From the NCBI RefSeq assembly GCF_014268455.2, contig NZ_CP077085.1, positions 3,637,001 to 3,701,000 on the forward strand: a stretch of DNA of 64,000 nucleotides. The letters are read 5' to 3'. Numbering within the stretch: position 1 is the stretch's first letter; each line of letters opens with the position of its first letter. The DNA is from Pseudomonas shahriarae (lineage in GTDB: Bacteria; Pseudomonadota; Gammaproteobacteria; Pseudomonadales; Pseudomonadaceae). Below, piece by piece: positions 9,232 through 18,641 of the stretch. The position numbers were made by a program, and so were the translations under genes. The notes beneath the pieces are model-generated. The model was given only the letters and a program-made list of their open reading frames with translations, made no database searches and was not told the DNA's origin.

Positions 9232-10176
9232 TCAGAGGGGTTTGATCACCACCAGCAGGTCGGTGAAATGCTCCACTTTGATCGGCAGGTTATCCGCCAG
9301 GGTCGCCAGCGCTGCATCGCTGTCATCGAGCTTGAACACCCCTGACACGCGCATGCTTTGCAACGCCTGAGGATCAAAACGCACCACGCCATGGCGATAG
9401 CTGGCCAGGGTTTGCAGGACCTCGCTCAACGGCCGGTCATCCACCGTGAGCAAGCCCCGGGTCCAGGCCGCCGGGTCGCCGCTGCCGACCGCTTGCGCCG
9501 GCTGGGCGTGGCCCTGCTTGAGGATCGCGCGCTGGCCTGCCGTGACCTTCACCGCCTCGCTGTGATTGCCTTTGGCGGCCACCGTTGATTCGATCACCGT
9601 GACCACGGTCGAGCCATCCACCGCACGCTGGACCAGGAAACGCGTGCCCAACGCGGTCGCCGTGCCCTGGTCGGTGCGCACCACAAATGGCCGCTGCGCA
9701 TCCTTGGCCACCTCGACCCACATCTCGCCCTTGAGCAACTCGATTACACGCTGCTGGCCGTCGAATTTCACGTCCAGTGCCGAGTTGCTGTTGAGCTGCA
9801 CCCGGCTGCCATCGGCCAGGACCACTTGGCTCCGTTCGCCGACGCCGGTACGTTGGTCGGCCATCCACAGTGGCAGTTGCTCGACGCTCGCCCAGCCGAG
9901 CACCAACACACCCAACAGCCCCAGGACCTGCCCGCCGCGCACGGCGTACCCGGGCTTGCGTGGGATGAAGGCTTGATTCAATGCCAGCCGTGCCGGTTCG
10001 GCAGGCAGTTCATCGAGGCTGCCCCACAATGCCCCCATGCGCTCGAAAGCCACCCGATGGCGTGGGTCAGCCTCACACCACTCTTCAAATGCCTGGCGGT
10101 CAGCGGCGCTGACTTTCTCATCATTGAGCAGCGCCAACCATTGCGCTGCCTCGCTGACAATCTGTTCGGCGGACAT
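9232..10176 (-). CDS. fecR: FecR-type anti-sigma / sigma regulator
   Basis: The 314-aa protein has a cytoplasmic N-terminal sigma-binding domain (EQIVSEAAQWLALL, FEEWCEADPRHRVAFERM), one membrane helix (about 82-97) and a periplasmic FecR domain (GERSQVVLADGSRVQLNSNSALDV) plus a C-terminal STN-like part (LSEVLQTLASYRHGVVRFDPQ). It should carry the signal from the STN domain of the receptor to the partner sigma factor. The ATG at 10176 overlaps the fecI stop (TGATG), implying translational coupling, so I rejected the longer in-frame start at 10212. Confidence 0.92.
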   Translation of the reverse strand: MSAEQIVSEAAQWLALLNDEKVSAADRQAFEEWCEADPRHRVAFERMGALWGSLDELPAEPARLALNQAFIPRKPGYAVRGGQVLGLLGVLVLGWASVEQLPLWMADQRTGVGERSQVVLADGSRVQLNSNSALDVKFDGQQRVIELLKGEMWVEVAKDAQRPFVVRTDQGTATALGTRFLVQRAVDGSTVVTVIESTVAAKGNHSEAVKVTAGQRAILKQGHAQPAQAVGSGDPAAWTRGLLTVDDRPLSEVLQTLASYRHGVVRFDPQALQSMRVSGVFKLDDSDAALATLADNLPIKVEHFTDLLVVIKPL

Positions 10177-10718
10177 CAAAGCGGATCCGCGCCATGCAGC
10201 GTCTGGTAGCAATGCACCAGCGCGCTGGAGATGTAGTTTTTTACTGTGCTGGAGGAGACCTGGAGCTGGGCCGCGATTTCACTGTAGGTCAGGCCGTCCA
10301 GGCGACTGAGCAGAAACGCTTCGCGGGCCTTGTCCGGCAGGCCGGCGAGCATCAGCGCAATGCGTTCCAGGGCCTGCAGCGCGACATGAATGGTCGCCGG
10401 ATCGGGCATGCCAGCGTCTTCGTACTGGATCGCCAGGGCTTGCATATAGGCTTTCTCGATCTTGCGTCGCCGCGCACCGTCAATCAGCAAGCGCCCGGCA
10501 GTGGTCGCGAGAAATGCCCGAGGCTCCTGAATATTGTGGGGCTCGGCCAGCAGCAACACCCGCACGAATGCATCCTGGGCCAGGTCCGCCGCATGCTGCG
10601 AACAGCCGAGTTTCTTGCGCAACCAACCCTGCAACCAGGAATGGTGGTCGCTGTAGAGCGCGGTGAGTGTCTGCTGGCGGCGGGCTATATCACAATCGGC
10701 CACAGGAAAGTCATGCAT
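10176..10718 (-). CDS. fecI: ECF sigma factor, FecI family
   Basis: This 180-aa ECF sigma factor shows region 2 (YSDHHSWLQGWLRKKLGCSQHAADLAQDAFVRVL) and region 4 (LDGLTYSEIAAQLQVSSSTVKNYI). It most likely directs transcription of the receptor gene at 6652-9129. I chose the ATG at 10718 (MHDFPVAD), a start common in Pseudomonas FecI proteins; a TTG at 10739 would add seven residues. The order fecI-fecR-receptor is the standard cell-surface-signalling arrangement. Confidence 0.92.
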   Translation of the reverse strand: MHDFPVADCDIARRQQTLTALYSDHHSWLQGWLRKKLGCSQHAADLAQDAFVRVLLLAEPHNIQEPRAFLATTAGRLLIDGARRRKIEKAYMQALAIQYEDAGMPDPATIHVALQALERIALMLAGLPDKAREAFLLSRLDGLTYSEIAAQLQVSSSTVKNYISSALVHCYQTLHGADPL

Positions 10719-10737
10719 GCGCAAAAGTTTCTCAAAC

Positions 10738-10756
10738 AAGAAAGATTACCAATCGC
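10738..10756 (-). promoter_or_regulatory. Possible Fur box upstream of fecI
   Basis: The minus strand reads GCGATTGGTAATCTTTCTT, which matches the 19-base Fur consensus at 12 positions by my count, including the central TAATC. It is 20 bases upstream of the chosen fecI start. The match is moderate, so it is only a candidate for iron control of the fecIR genes. Confidence 0.25.
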
Positions 10757-10886
10757 GCAAACGATGACAGTAAAACGATGGCAGGGCAAGGGCTCGGCAA
10801 CGAACCCCAGGCACATCCAGACCAGCTGTCCCCCACGGGTGCAGGAGGCCCGACTTATGGCGAGGGGTTCGCCGGCAATGGCCTGC

Positions 10887-13034
10887 TTAGCGCAAGCTCC
10901 AGGACACCCCGGCATACACGCCCATGCCATCGCCCGGCGTCGAGCGCGCCATATCCTTGCCATGATCGTCATAGCCCGGGGTCACGGTATTGGCATAGCG
11001 CTGGTTGGTCAGGTTGCGCAGGTCGACCCAGGCTTGCCAGTCGTGCTTCGGCGCGTCATAGCCAACGGTGGCGCCCAATAAGCCATAGGCTCGCGCGTAG
11101 TAGGAGTTGGCGTAGTCCACCGCCACCCGCGAGGAGTACTCGCCATTGAGGCTGCTGAAAAAGCCACTGGGATGGCCGTAGCGCACCTGCGCCTGGTAAT
11201 AGTGCTTGGGGATACCGGGCAATGTGTTGTCGCCAAAGCGCGGGTCGTCGCGGTAGTGGAAGTTGCTGTAGGTGTAGGCCTGGCGCAGGGCCAGGCGGCC
11301 AGTGTTGCCGCCCTCCCACAACGGGCTGGTGAGGCTCAGTTCCAGGCCTTGGTGAATGGTCGGGCTGGCGTTGGATTCGGCGACCACCTGCGACAGGTTG
11401 GGCGTAGCCGCCTGGGTCTCGACGCTGAGCAACTCATGGCGCACCAGCGAGTGATACAGCGCCAGATCCCATTGGCCGAACCAGGCTTCGCCGCGTCCGC
11501 CCACTTCCAGGGTGGTGGCGGTCTGGTTTTGCAGCTTAACGCCTTCGCGGGCCAAGCCTGAAGCCGGATTATTAACATCTTCGGCAAAGAACTTGTTGGA
11601 ACCCCAGATCATCGACCAGGCATGCGGCGGTTCCACCGAGCGGCTCAGGTTGCCATACACCTGCAATTGCGGGTTGAAGTCATAGCGCAGGCCCACGCGC
11701 GGGGCATAGTCCCAGGCATGAGTGCTCAAGGGGGCATGGGTCTCGGGATAGGTGACTTCGGTTTCGCGACGGGTATAGATCGCCGCCAGCCCGGTGGTCA
11801 GCCACAGATCGGGCAGCAGCTCCAGGTCGTTGCTCACGTGCAGCACCGTATCCGACCCCAGGTAGCTGTAGTCACGGGTCTTGGTGCCCGGGGCGAAGGT
11901 GGCGGTGGTACCGGTAGGCACCCGCACGTACTCCGACACACCGTTATTGGGCAGGCCCTGGGTGGTGCGCAGGCCGACCGTGGTCTTGCTGTCGCGTCCC
12001 AGCAGGGTGTCCTGGCGGATGTAGTTCAAGGTGCCGCTGATATCGGTATACGCCACCTTGAGCCGGTTGGTGCCTTCGCGCAGGTCCATGGGGTAGTCGT
12101 GGTACACCAGCCCCGCTTCGATGCGGGAGTTATCGTCCAACTGCAGCGTGGTCTTGTTGGCGATCCAGGTAGAACCCGGCTGCAAGCGCTTGGAGTCGCG
12201 CGTCAAATTGAGCGCATTGGCCGCACGCGGGCTGTGCTCGATCTGCTGGCGCGTGAGTTTGCCGGGGCTGTCGTTGGCGGTTTCGCGGTAACGCAAATAG
12301 AAGCGGGTTTCCAGGTCCGGGTTGAACCGGTAGCCGAAGTTGGCCGCCACGCCCTTGCCACTGCCGGCGCTTTGTTGCTGGAAGCCATCGTAGTCAGTGT
12401 CGGTCAGGCTGATGTAATAGTCGGCATCGCCCAGCACTTGCCCGGAGCTGATTTCCCGCTGGGCATACCCGTGGCTGCCGGCCTCGTAGCGCACGCGCAA
12501 CTTGGGCGCATCGTAGCCGGTGCGGGTGACATAGTTGACCGCCCCGCCCAGGGCCAGTGCGCCCCGGTCGAAACCGTTGGCACCGCGCAGCACTTCGACG
12601 CGGCTGAGCCACAGCGGGTCCTTGAGTTCATAAGGCGTGCCGCCGGGGCCGGTGAGTGGCAGGCCGTCGATGGTTTCATACAGGCCGGACGCATGGCTGC
12701 CGGGGCCACGGTTGATGCCCGAGCCGCGAATGGAGATTTTCACCCCTTCGTTATTCGCCGCCTTGGCATAGATGCCGGCCTGGTACTTGAACACGTCTTC
12801 ATTGCTGCTGACCCGCCCCTGCTCGACGCTGGCCATGTCAACGTAGTTGGTCCCACCGGGTACCTGCTTGAGTTGCGCCTGGGCCGCTTCGCCTTCGCTC
12901 AGTTCGGTGCTGGTGACTTGCAGCGGCGCCAACTGCAGCGCCTCCTCGGCCTGGGCCAGGTGACTGAACGTCAGGGCAGCCCCCAAGCCAAGCCAGCGCG
13001 GGGAAAGAACAAGCAGAGGTTGTCGCAGGCGCAT
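10887..13034 (-). CDS. TonB-dependent outer-membrane receptor without STN domain
   Basis: This 715-aa receptor has a signal peptide ending near Ala29 (FSHLAQA), a TonB-box region near LAPLQVTSTEL, a plug (GVKISIRGSGINRGPG, VEVLRGANGFDRGALALGGAVNYV) and a barrel ending in SWSLR. It resembles FecA/iron-chelate receptors of Pseudomonas; the ligand is unknown. With no STN domain it is not expected to signal through FecR. The ATG at 13034 has AAGGA 8 bases upstream; a frame extension to 13094 lacks support. It sits upstream of fecI on the same strand, 147 bases away, and is divergent from the phosphatase gene. Confidence 0.88.
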   Translation of the reverse strand: MRLRQPLLVLSPRWLGLGAALTFSHLAQAEEALQLAPLQVTSTELSEGEAAQAQLKQVPGGTNYVDMASVEQGRVSSNEDVFKYQAGIYAKAANNEGVKISIRGSGINRGPGSHASGLYETIDGLPLTGPGGTPYELKDPLWLSRVEVLRGANGFDRGALALGGAVNYVTRTGYDAPKLRVRYEAGSHGYAQREISSGQVLGDADYYISLTDTDYDGFQQQSAGSGKGVAANFGYRFNPDLETRFYLRYRETANDSPGKLTRQQIEHSPRAANALNLTRDSKRLQPGSTWIANKTTLQLDDNSRIEAGLVYHDYPMDLREGTNRLKVAYTDISGTLNYIRQDTLLGRDSKTTVGLRTTQGLPNNGVSEYVRVPTGTTATFAPGTKTRDYSYLGSDTVLHVSNDLELLPDLWLTTGLAAIYTRRETEVTYPETHAPLSTHAWDYAPRVGLRYDFNPQLQVYGNLSRSVEPPHAWSMIWGSNKFFAEDVNNPASGLAREGVKLQNQTATTLEVGGRGEAWFGQWDLALYHSLVRHELLSVETQAATPNLSQVVAESNASPTIHQGLELSLTSPLWEGGNTGRLALRQAYTYSNFHYRDDPRFGDNTLPGIPKHYYQAQVRYGHPSGFFSSLNGEYSSRVAVDYANSYYARAYGLLGATVGYDAPKHDWQAWVDLRNLTNQRYANTVTPGYDDHGKDMARSTPGDGMGVYAGVSWSLR

Positions 13035-13160
13035 GGGCCGTATCCTTGAAGAGGTCTGCGGTTGGAAGCCGCGGATCATACGCAGGTCACGCACAAACCT
13101 CGTCGATTAGGCTAATGTGCTGGCCCTGAGCGCCCCTTCACTCTTGAGGCCGAGCCTTTC

Positions 13161-13997
13161 ATGCGCAATCTCACCTTCGCCAGCATCTGCCTGTTCTCTT
13201 CACTATTGGTCGGTTGCCAACAGCATCCACCGGCCAACGACCAACTGGATGCGGTGCTCTGGACCCAAACCTCCATCGAGCATGAGTTGATCTATCGCCA
13301 GGTGTTTGCCAACGCCACCCGCCAGCTCGACGTGGCCCTGGCCAGCAAGGACTGGGACGCCCTGCCCTTTGCCCCACGCAACCTCAGCGGCCTGCCGCCG
13401 GCGGTGATCGTCGATATCGACGAAACCCTGCTGGACAACGTGCCACTCAACGCGCGGGACATCATCAACAACCAGGTCTACTCCTATGATCGCTGGAACA
13501 CCTGGGTCGACCAGGCCAAGGCCAAGGCCCTGCCCGGCGCCATGGCGTTTGTGCAGGCGGCGCAGCAACGCGGGATCAAAGTGTATTACCTGACCAACCG
13601 CGAACACAGCCAGGTCCAGGCCACGGTCGCTAACCTGCGCCTGCGTGGTTTCCCGGTGGACAGCAACCAACAAATACTGGCGGCCGCCACCCCGACCGGC
13701 CATTGCGAACAGGCCGGCTACGGCAAAAACTGCCGCCGCCAGTGGGTCGCCAGCCAGGCGCGGGTGCTGTTGATGGTCGGGGATTCCCTGGGGGATTTCG
13801 TCCAGGCCGAACACAACACCCTGGCCGCCCAACGCCGGGCGGTCGAGCCCTATGCAGGCTGGTTCGGCCAGCGCTGGTTCCTGCTGCCGAATCCCACCTA
13901 CGGCAACTGGTACAGCGCACCCTACGCCGACCGCGAAGAGATTCCATTTGAGCAGAAGCGCTTTTTCAAGCGTGAGGCCCTTCAGTTGCAGCAATGA
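13161..13997 (+). CDS. Lipoprotein acid phosphatase / 5'-nucleotidase, e(P4)-like
   Basis: This is a 278-aa HAD-superfamily protein. A lipobox LVGC puts the lipidated cysteine at residue 19, so it should be an outer-membrane lipoprotein facing the periplasm. The catalytic motif DIDETLLDN (Asp85, Asp87) is followed by YYLTNRE (motif II) and MVGDSLGDF (motif IV). The e(P4) family dephosphorylates nucleotides and, in Haemophilus, helps NAD uptake; the physiological substrate here is unknown. It is a single gene divergent from the TonB receptor and is followed directly by the tandem repeat array. Confidence 0.88.
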   Translation: MRNLTFASICLFSSLLVGCQQHPPANDQLDAVLWTQTSIEHELIYRQVFANATRQLDVALASKDWDALPFAPRNLSGLPPAVIVDIDETLLDNVPLNARDIINNQVYSYDRWNTWVDQAKAKALPGAMAFVQAAQQRGIKVYYLTNREHSQVQATVANLRLRGFPVDSNQQILAAATPTGHCEQAGYGKNCRRQWVASQARVLLMVGDSLGDFVQAEHNTLAAQRRAVEPYAGWFGQRWFLLPNPTYGNWYSAPYADREEIPFEQKRFFKREALQLQQ

Positions 13998-14010
13998 AGA
14001 TCCAAGGTGG

Positions 14011-15034
14011 CAGCTGAAATGCAATCCTCCACCCCCTGAAGATCGAGGTGGGAGCTGTCGAGCCCCGGCGAGGCTGCGATGGCGGCAGCATTGCGGGGGT
14101 TGATGTTGGCTGAACTACCGCTATCGCAGGCAAGCCAGCTCCCACCTTGGATCCTCAGTACATTGAGTACCGGATGCATCCTGCAATGGCAGCTGAAACG
14201 CAATCCTCCAGACCCTGAAGATCGAGGTGGGAGCTGTCGAGCCCCGGCGAGGCTGCGATGCCGGCGGCATTGCTGGGATTGATGTTGGCTGACCCGCCGC
14301 TATCGCAGGCAAGCCAGCTCCCACCTTGGATCCTCAGTACATTGAGTACCGGATGCATCCTGCAATGGCAGCTGAAACGCAATCCTCCAAACCCTGAAGA
14401 TCGAGGTGGGAGCTGTCGAGCCCCGGCGAGGCTGCGATGCCGGCGGCATTGCTGGGGTTGATGTTGGCTGAACTACCGCTATCGCAGGCAAGCCAGCTCC
14501 CACCTTGGATCCTCAGTACATTGAGTACCGGATGCATCCTGCAATGGCAGCTGAAACGCAATCCTCCAAACCCTGAAGATCGAGGTGGGAGCTGTCGAGC
14601 CCCAGCGAGGCTGCGATGGCGGCGGCATTGCTGGGATTGATGTTGGCTGACCCGCCGCTATCGCAGGCAAGCCAGCTCCCACCTTGGATCTTCAGTACAT
14701 TGAGTACCGTATGCATCCTGCGGTGGCAGCTGAAATGCAATCTTCCAAACCCTGAAGATCGAGGTGGGAGCTGTCGAGCCCCGGCGAGGCTGCGATGGCG
14801 GCGGCATTGCTGGGGTTGATGTTGGCTGACCCACCGCTATCGCAGGCAAGCCAGCTCCCACCTTGGTTCCTCAGTACATTGAGTACCGGATGCATCCTGC
14901 AATGGCAGCTGAAACGCAATCCTCCACCCCCTGAAGATCGAGGTGGGAGCTGTCGAGCCCCAGCGAGGCTGCGATGGCGGCGGCATTGCTGGGATTGATG
15001 TTGGCTGACCCACCGCTATCGCTGGCAAGCCATC
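14011..15034. repeat. Tandem array of a 179-bp REP-containing unit, 5 full + 1 partial copies
   Basis: Anchoring on CAGCTGAAA, copies begin at 14011, 14190, 14369, 14548, 14727 and 14906, exactly 179 bases apart; the sixth stops matching near 15034. Each unit holds AGGTGGGAGCT on one side and its exact complement AGCTCCCACCT on the other, a REP/BIME-like inverted pair, with GCGAGGCTGCGATGGCGGC in between. Copies differ at few positions (for example GAACTACCGC against GACCCGCCGC). The 67- and 75-residue open frames that recur on both strands are products of the repeat. The array fills the gap between the phosphatase and the AraC regulator. Confidence 0.9.
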
Positions 15035-15056
15035 TGTCACATGGACTTGCGTCCAC

Positions 15057-15827
15057 TCATTGGCTGGTGGCCTGCCGATACTGACGCGGCGTAAAGCCAG
15101 TCAATGCCTTGAACTGGCGGGTGAATGCACTGTGGTCGGTGTAGCCGCATTGCAGGGCCACTTCGGTGATCGGCAACTCGGTGTGCAACAGGCGATGGGC
15201 ATGTTCCAGGCGCACTTTCTGGATCATCTGCCGGGGTGTCAGATGGAATACGCGCTTGCAGTAACGCTCCAGTTGCGCCACCGAGATGCCGGCGATGCGT
15301 GTCAGTTCGCCGAGGGTCACGCGCTGGTTGAAATGGGCGCGGATGTGTTCGTCCACCGCCGCCAGGCGCTGATAGGCCGGGTGGGTCTCGCTGGCGGATT
15401 GCAGGTCGACCGAAATCCCAGCCAAGCCGATGATCGCCCCCTCGCGGTTATACAACGGCCATTTGTGGGTCAGGCACCAACCGGGTTCGCGGCTGCCGTA
15501 CAGGTGCAACTCCAGTTGGTCCTCCAGTACCAGGCCCTGTTCCAGTACGCGCCGATCCTGTTCGGTATAGCCCGGCCCCAACTGCGCGGGGAACACTTCG
15601 GCGCTGGTCTTGCCCAGTAACGGGCGCCGGTCTTTCAAGCCACAGCGCTGCACCAGGGTGTGGTTGGCCATGACATAGCGCGCCTGCACATCCTTTATAA
15701 ACATCGTCGCATTGGGGATCACGTCGAGCATCGGCAACAGCATGGCCACGCCCGCCAGCAGCTGTTCGAGGCTGTGGGGGCGCTGCTCATCGCCCTGGCA
15801 CAGGGTTGCAAACGCGTTGTGCATCAT
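15057..15827 (-). CDS. AraC-family regulator with PAS domain, hydroxyproline genes (LhpR-like)
   Basis: This 256-aa protein has an N-terminal PAS-like domain (about 35-145; IPNATMFIKDVQARYVMAN, AIIGLAGISVDLQ) and a C-terminal AraC double helix-turn-helix (about 155-252; LGELTRIAGISVAQLERYCKRVF, EVALQCGYTDHSAFTRQFK). It is transcribed away from the hydroxyproline catabolic genes that start 200 bases off, so it is most likely their inducer-responsive activator, with the PAS domain sensing hydroxyproline or an intermediate. I chose the ATG at 15827; ATG 15824 is next to it, and the longer frame to 15908 has no family support. Confidence 0.85.
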   Translation of the reverse strand: MMHNAFATLCQGDEQRPHSLEQLLAGVAMLLPMLDVIPNATMFIKDVQARYVMANHTLVQRCGLKDRRPLLGKTSAEVFPAQLGPGYTEQDRRVLEQGLVLEDQLELHLYGSREPGWCLTHKWPLYNREGAIIGLAGISVDLQSASETHPAYQRLAAVDEHIRAHFNQRVTLGELTRIAGISVAQLERYCKRVFHLTPRQMIQKVRLEHAHRLLHTELPITEVALQCGYTDHSAFTRQFKALTGFTPRQYRQATSQ

Positions 15828-16027
15828 GCCGCTCACCGCCTCGTTTATCGCCTCGCCGGGCCAGCAGATTGCCCGATGGCCGGGGCCCTGTCGAGCGCCG
15901 TTGCCCACCTGGCAATTGTGCTGAATTCGTCATTGATAGCCGCGCAAAACATCAATCGCCAGCGCGCCGATGGGTTCACTGTAGCGCCACTGCATGCCTA
16001 TCCAATAACCCACAAGAAGGCGCCGCT

Positions 16028-17644
16028 ATGTCAGCCCAAGGCAAGTTCAAGAAACAGCTGTCTCTGATCGACCTCACCTTTATCGGCCTGGGAGCCATCT
16101 TCGGTTCCGGTTGGTTGTTTGCCGCCAGTCACGTGTCGTCCATTGCCGGCCCCGCGGGGATTTTTTCCTGGTTGCTCGGCGGTTTTGCCGTGCTGTTGCT
16201 GGGCATTGTGTATTGCGAATTGGGCGCCGCCCTGCCCCGTGCCGGGGGCGTGGTGCGCTACCCGGTGTATTCCCACGGCCCGCTGCTGGGCTACCTGATG
16301 GGCTTTATCACGCTGATCGCGTTTTCCAGCCTGGTGGCGATTGAAGTGGTTGCCGCAAGGCAATATGCCGCCGCCTGGTTTCCCGAGTTGACCAAGGCTG
16401 GCTCCAGCGACCCCACCCCCCTCGGCTGGTTGGTGCAGTTCGGCCTGCTCTGCCTGTTTTTCGTGCTCAATTACCGCAGCGTCAAGACCTTCGCCATCGC
16501 CAATAACCTGGTCAGCATTTTCAAGTTCATCGTGCCGCTGCTGGTGATCGGCGTGCTGTTCACCTTCTTCAAACCGGCCAACTTCCACTCCCAGGGGTTC
16601 GCGCCGTTCGGCCTGTCGGGGATTGAAATGGCGGTGTCCGCCGGCGGGGTGATTTTTGCCTATCTGGGGCTGACGCCGATCATCTCGGTGGCCAGCGAAG
16701 TGAAAAACCCACAACGCACCATTCCCATTGCCCTGATCCTTTCGGTGCTGCTGTCCACGGCAATTTATGTGCTGCTGCAAGTGGCCTTCCTCGGCGGCGT
16801 GCCCACCGAAATGCTCGCCAATGGCTGGGCCGGCATCAGCAAGGAACTGGCCCTGCCCTATCGCGATATCGCCCTGGCCCTGGGCGTGGGCTGGCTGGCC
16901 TACCTGGTGGTGGCCGACGCGGTGATCTCCCCCAGCGGCTGCGGCAATATCTATATGAACGCCACGCCACGGGTGATCTATGGCTGGGCGCAGACCGGCA
17001 CCTTCTTCAAGATTTTCACGCGTATTGATGAGAAATCCGGCATCCCGCGCCCGGCGTTGTGGCTGACCTTTGGCTTGTCGGTGTTCTGGACCCTGCCGTT
17101 CCCGTCCTGGGAAGCGCTGATCAATGTGGTGTCCGCCGCCCTGGTGTTGAGCTACGCCGTGGCCCCGGTGTGCGTGGCTGCGTTGCGACGCAATGCACCG
17201 GACATGCCGCGCCCGTTCCGGGTCAAGTGGATGAGTGTGCTGGGCCCGCTGTCGTTCATCATCGCCGCGCTGATCGTCTACTGGTCGGGCTGGAACACCG
17301 TGTCCTGGCTGCTGGGCCTGCAAATCGTGATGTTTGTGGTGTACCTGCTGTGCCGCCGCCTGGTGCCGACCCAGCACCTGAGCATCGCCCAGCAAGTGCG
17401 CTCCAGCGCGTGGCTGATCGGCTTCTACGCCGTGACCATGGTGCTGTCGAAACTCGGTAGTTTCGGCGGCCTGGGCGTGCTCAGCCATCCCTTCGACACC
17501 CTGGTCGTCGCCGCCTGCGCCATGGGCATCTACTACTGGGGTGCGGCCACCGGCGTGCCGGCGCACTTGGTAGAACTGGAACACGAAGACGACGAAAGCG
17601 AAGCCGTGCTGCCCACTACCGGCATGCACCCGGCGAACGCGTAA
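16028..17644 (+). CDS. APC-family amino acid permease
   Basis: This 538-aa protein has about 12 hydrophobic segments and begins with the APC signature [21 protein letters not shown]. It resembles the AAT/aspartate-proton symporter branch. Because it is the first gene of the hydroxyproline cluster, uptake of 4-hydroxyproline (or proline) is the likely job, but specificity cannot be read from sequence. The ATG at 16028 is preceded by AAGAAGG; the open frame reaches back to 15806 over the regulator start and is not coding there. The C-terminal tail is acidic (EHEDDESEA). The epimerase gene starts 26 bases downstream. Confidence 0.88.
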   Translation: MSAQGKFKKQLSLIDLTFIGLGAIFGSGWLFAASHVSSIAGPAGIFSWLLGGFAVLLLGIVYCELGAALPRAGGVVRYPVYSHGPLLGYLMGFITLIAFSSLVAIEVVAARQYAAAWFPELTKAGSSDPTPLGWLVQFGLLCLFFVLNYRSVKTFAIANNLVSIFKFIVPLLVIGVLFTFFKPANFHSQGFAPFGLSGIEMAVSAGGVIFAYLGLTPIISVASEVKNPQRTIPIALILSVLLSTAIYVLLQVAFLGGVPTEMLANGWAGISKELALPYRDIALALGVGWLAYLVVADAVISPSGCGNIYMNATPRVIYGWAQTGTFFKIFTRIDEKSGIPRPALWLTFGLSVFWTLPFPSWEALINVVSAALVLSYAVAPVCVAALRRNAPDMPRPFRVKWMSVLGPLSFIIAALIVYWSGWNTVSWLLGLQIVMFVVYLLCRRLVPTQHLSIAQQVRSSAWLIGFYAVTMVLSKLGSFGGLGVLSHPFDTLVVAACAMGIYYWGAATGVPAHLVELEHEDDESEAVLPTTGMHPANA

Positions 17645-17670
17645 TTGGCCAATCACCAAGGAATAGCTGG

Positions 17671-18597
17671 ATGAAACGACTGCATGTGATTGACTCCCAC
17701 ACCGGCGGCGAACCGACGCGCCTGATCATCAATGGCTTCCCGCAACTGGCCGGCCAGACCATCGCCGAGCAGCTCGAGAGCCTGCGCACTGAGCACGACC
17801 CATGGCGCCGCGCCTGCCTGCTGGAGCCCCGTGGCAACGATGTACTGGTCGGCGCTCTGTACTGCGAGCCGGTCTCGCCGGGGGCCACCTGCGGGGTGAT
17901 TTTTTTCAACAACGCCGGCTACCTCGGCATGTGTGGCCACGGCACCATCGGCCTGATTGCCTCGTTGCACTACTTGGGCCGCATCGCGCCAGGGGTGCAC
18001 AGCATCGACACGCCGGTGGGCCAAGTCAGCGCCACCCTGCATGAGGACGGCGCGGTCACCCTGCGCAACGTGCCCGCCTATCGCTATCGCCAGCAGGTGC
18101 CCGTGGATGTACCGGGGCATGGCCGGATCTACGGCGATATCGCCTGGGGCGGCAACTGGTTTTTCCTGGTGTCCGAGCACGGCCAGGATTTGCACATGGC
18201 CAATGTCGAGGTCCTTACCGACTTCACCTGGGCCATGCTCAAGGCCCTCGAAGCCCAAGGCATCCATGGCGCAGACGGCGCGTTGATCGACCATATCGAA
18301 CTGTTCGCCGATGACGACCAGGCCGACAGCCGCAACTTCGTCATGTGCCCCGGCAAGGCCTACGACCGCTCGCCCTGCGGCACGGGTACCAGCGCCAAGC
18401 TGGCGTGCCTGGCCGCCGATGGAAAGCTTCAGGCCGGTGAGCCCTGGGTACAAGCCAGCATCACCGCCAGCCAATTCGAAGGCCGTTTTGAATGGGAGGG
18501 CGAACGCATCCGCCCCTTCATCACCGGCCGCGCCTATATGACCGCCGACAGCACCTTGCTGATCGACGAACAGGACCCCTTCGCCTGGGGCATTTGA
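17671..18597 (+). CDS. lhpA: 4-hydroxyproline 2-epimerase
   Basis: The 308-aa proline-racemase-family enzyme carries both catalytic cysteines, Cys88 (GMCGHGTIG) and Cys236 ([10 protein letters not shown]). The Cys/Cys pair and the neighbourhood indicate trans-4-hydroxy-L-proline to cis-4-hydroxy-D-proline epimerisation rather than proline racemisation; trans-3-hydroxyproline dehydratases of the family lack the first cysteine. This is step one of the pathway encoded here. It is cytoplasmic and homodimeric by family knowledge. Confidence 0.92.
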   Translation: MKRLHVIDSHTGGEPTRLIINGFPQLAGQTIAEQLESLRTEHDPWRRACLLEPRGNDVLVGALYCEPVSPGATCGVIFFNNAGYLGMCGHGTIGLIASLHYLGRIAPGVHSIDTPVGQVSATLHEDGAVTLRNVPAYRYRQQVPVDVPGHGRIYGDIAWGGNWFFLVSEHGQDLHMANVEVLTDFTWAMLKALEAQGIHGADGALIDHIELFADDDQADSRNFVMCPGKAYDRSPCGTGTSAKLACLAADGKLQAGEPWVQASITASQFEGRFEWEGERIRPFITGRAYMTADSTLLIDEQDPFAWGI

Positions 18598-18641
18598 GCA
18601 CCCGGCAGCGTTACAACAGACCCTTCCAAGGAGATAGAACC

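Noticed and set aside
14011..15034. CRISPR array
   Set aside because: The repeated unit is 179 bases with no alternation of short repeats and unique spacers, and there are no cas genes nearby.
14079..15040. Recurring 67- and 75-residue open frames on both strands
   Set aside because: They recur every 179 bases with the tandem repeat and exist on both strands; no ribosome sites.
16031..17659. 542-residue open frame antisense to the permease
   Set aside because: Composition (very rich in His, Gln, Gly) is that of an antisense shadow in high-GC DNA; the plus-strand permease is clear.
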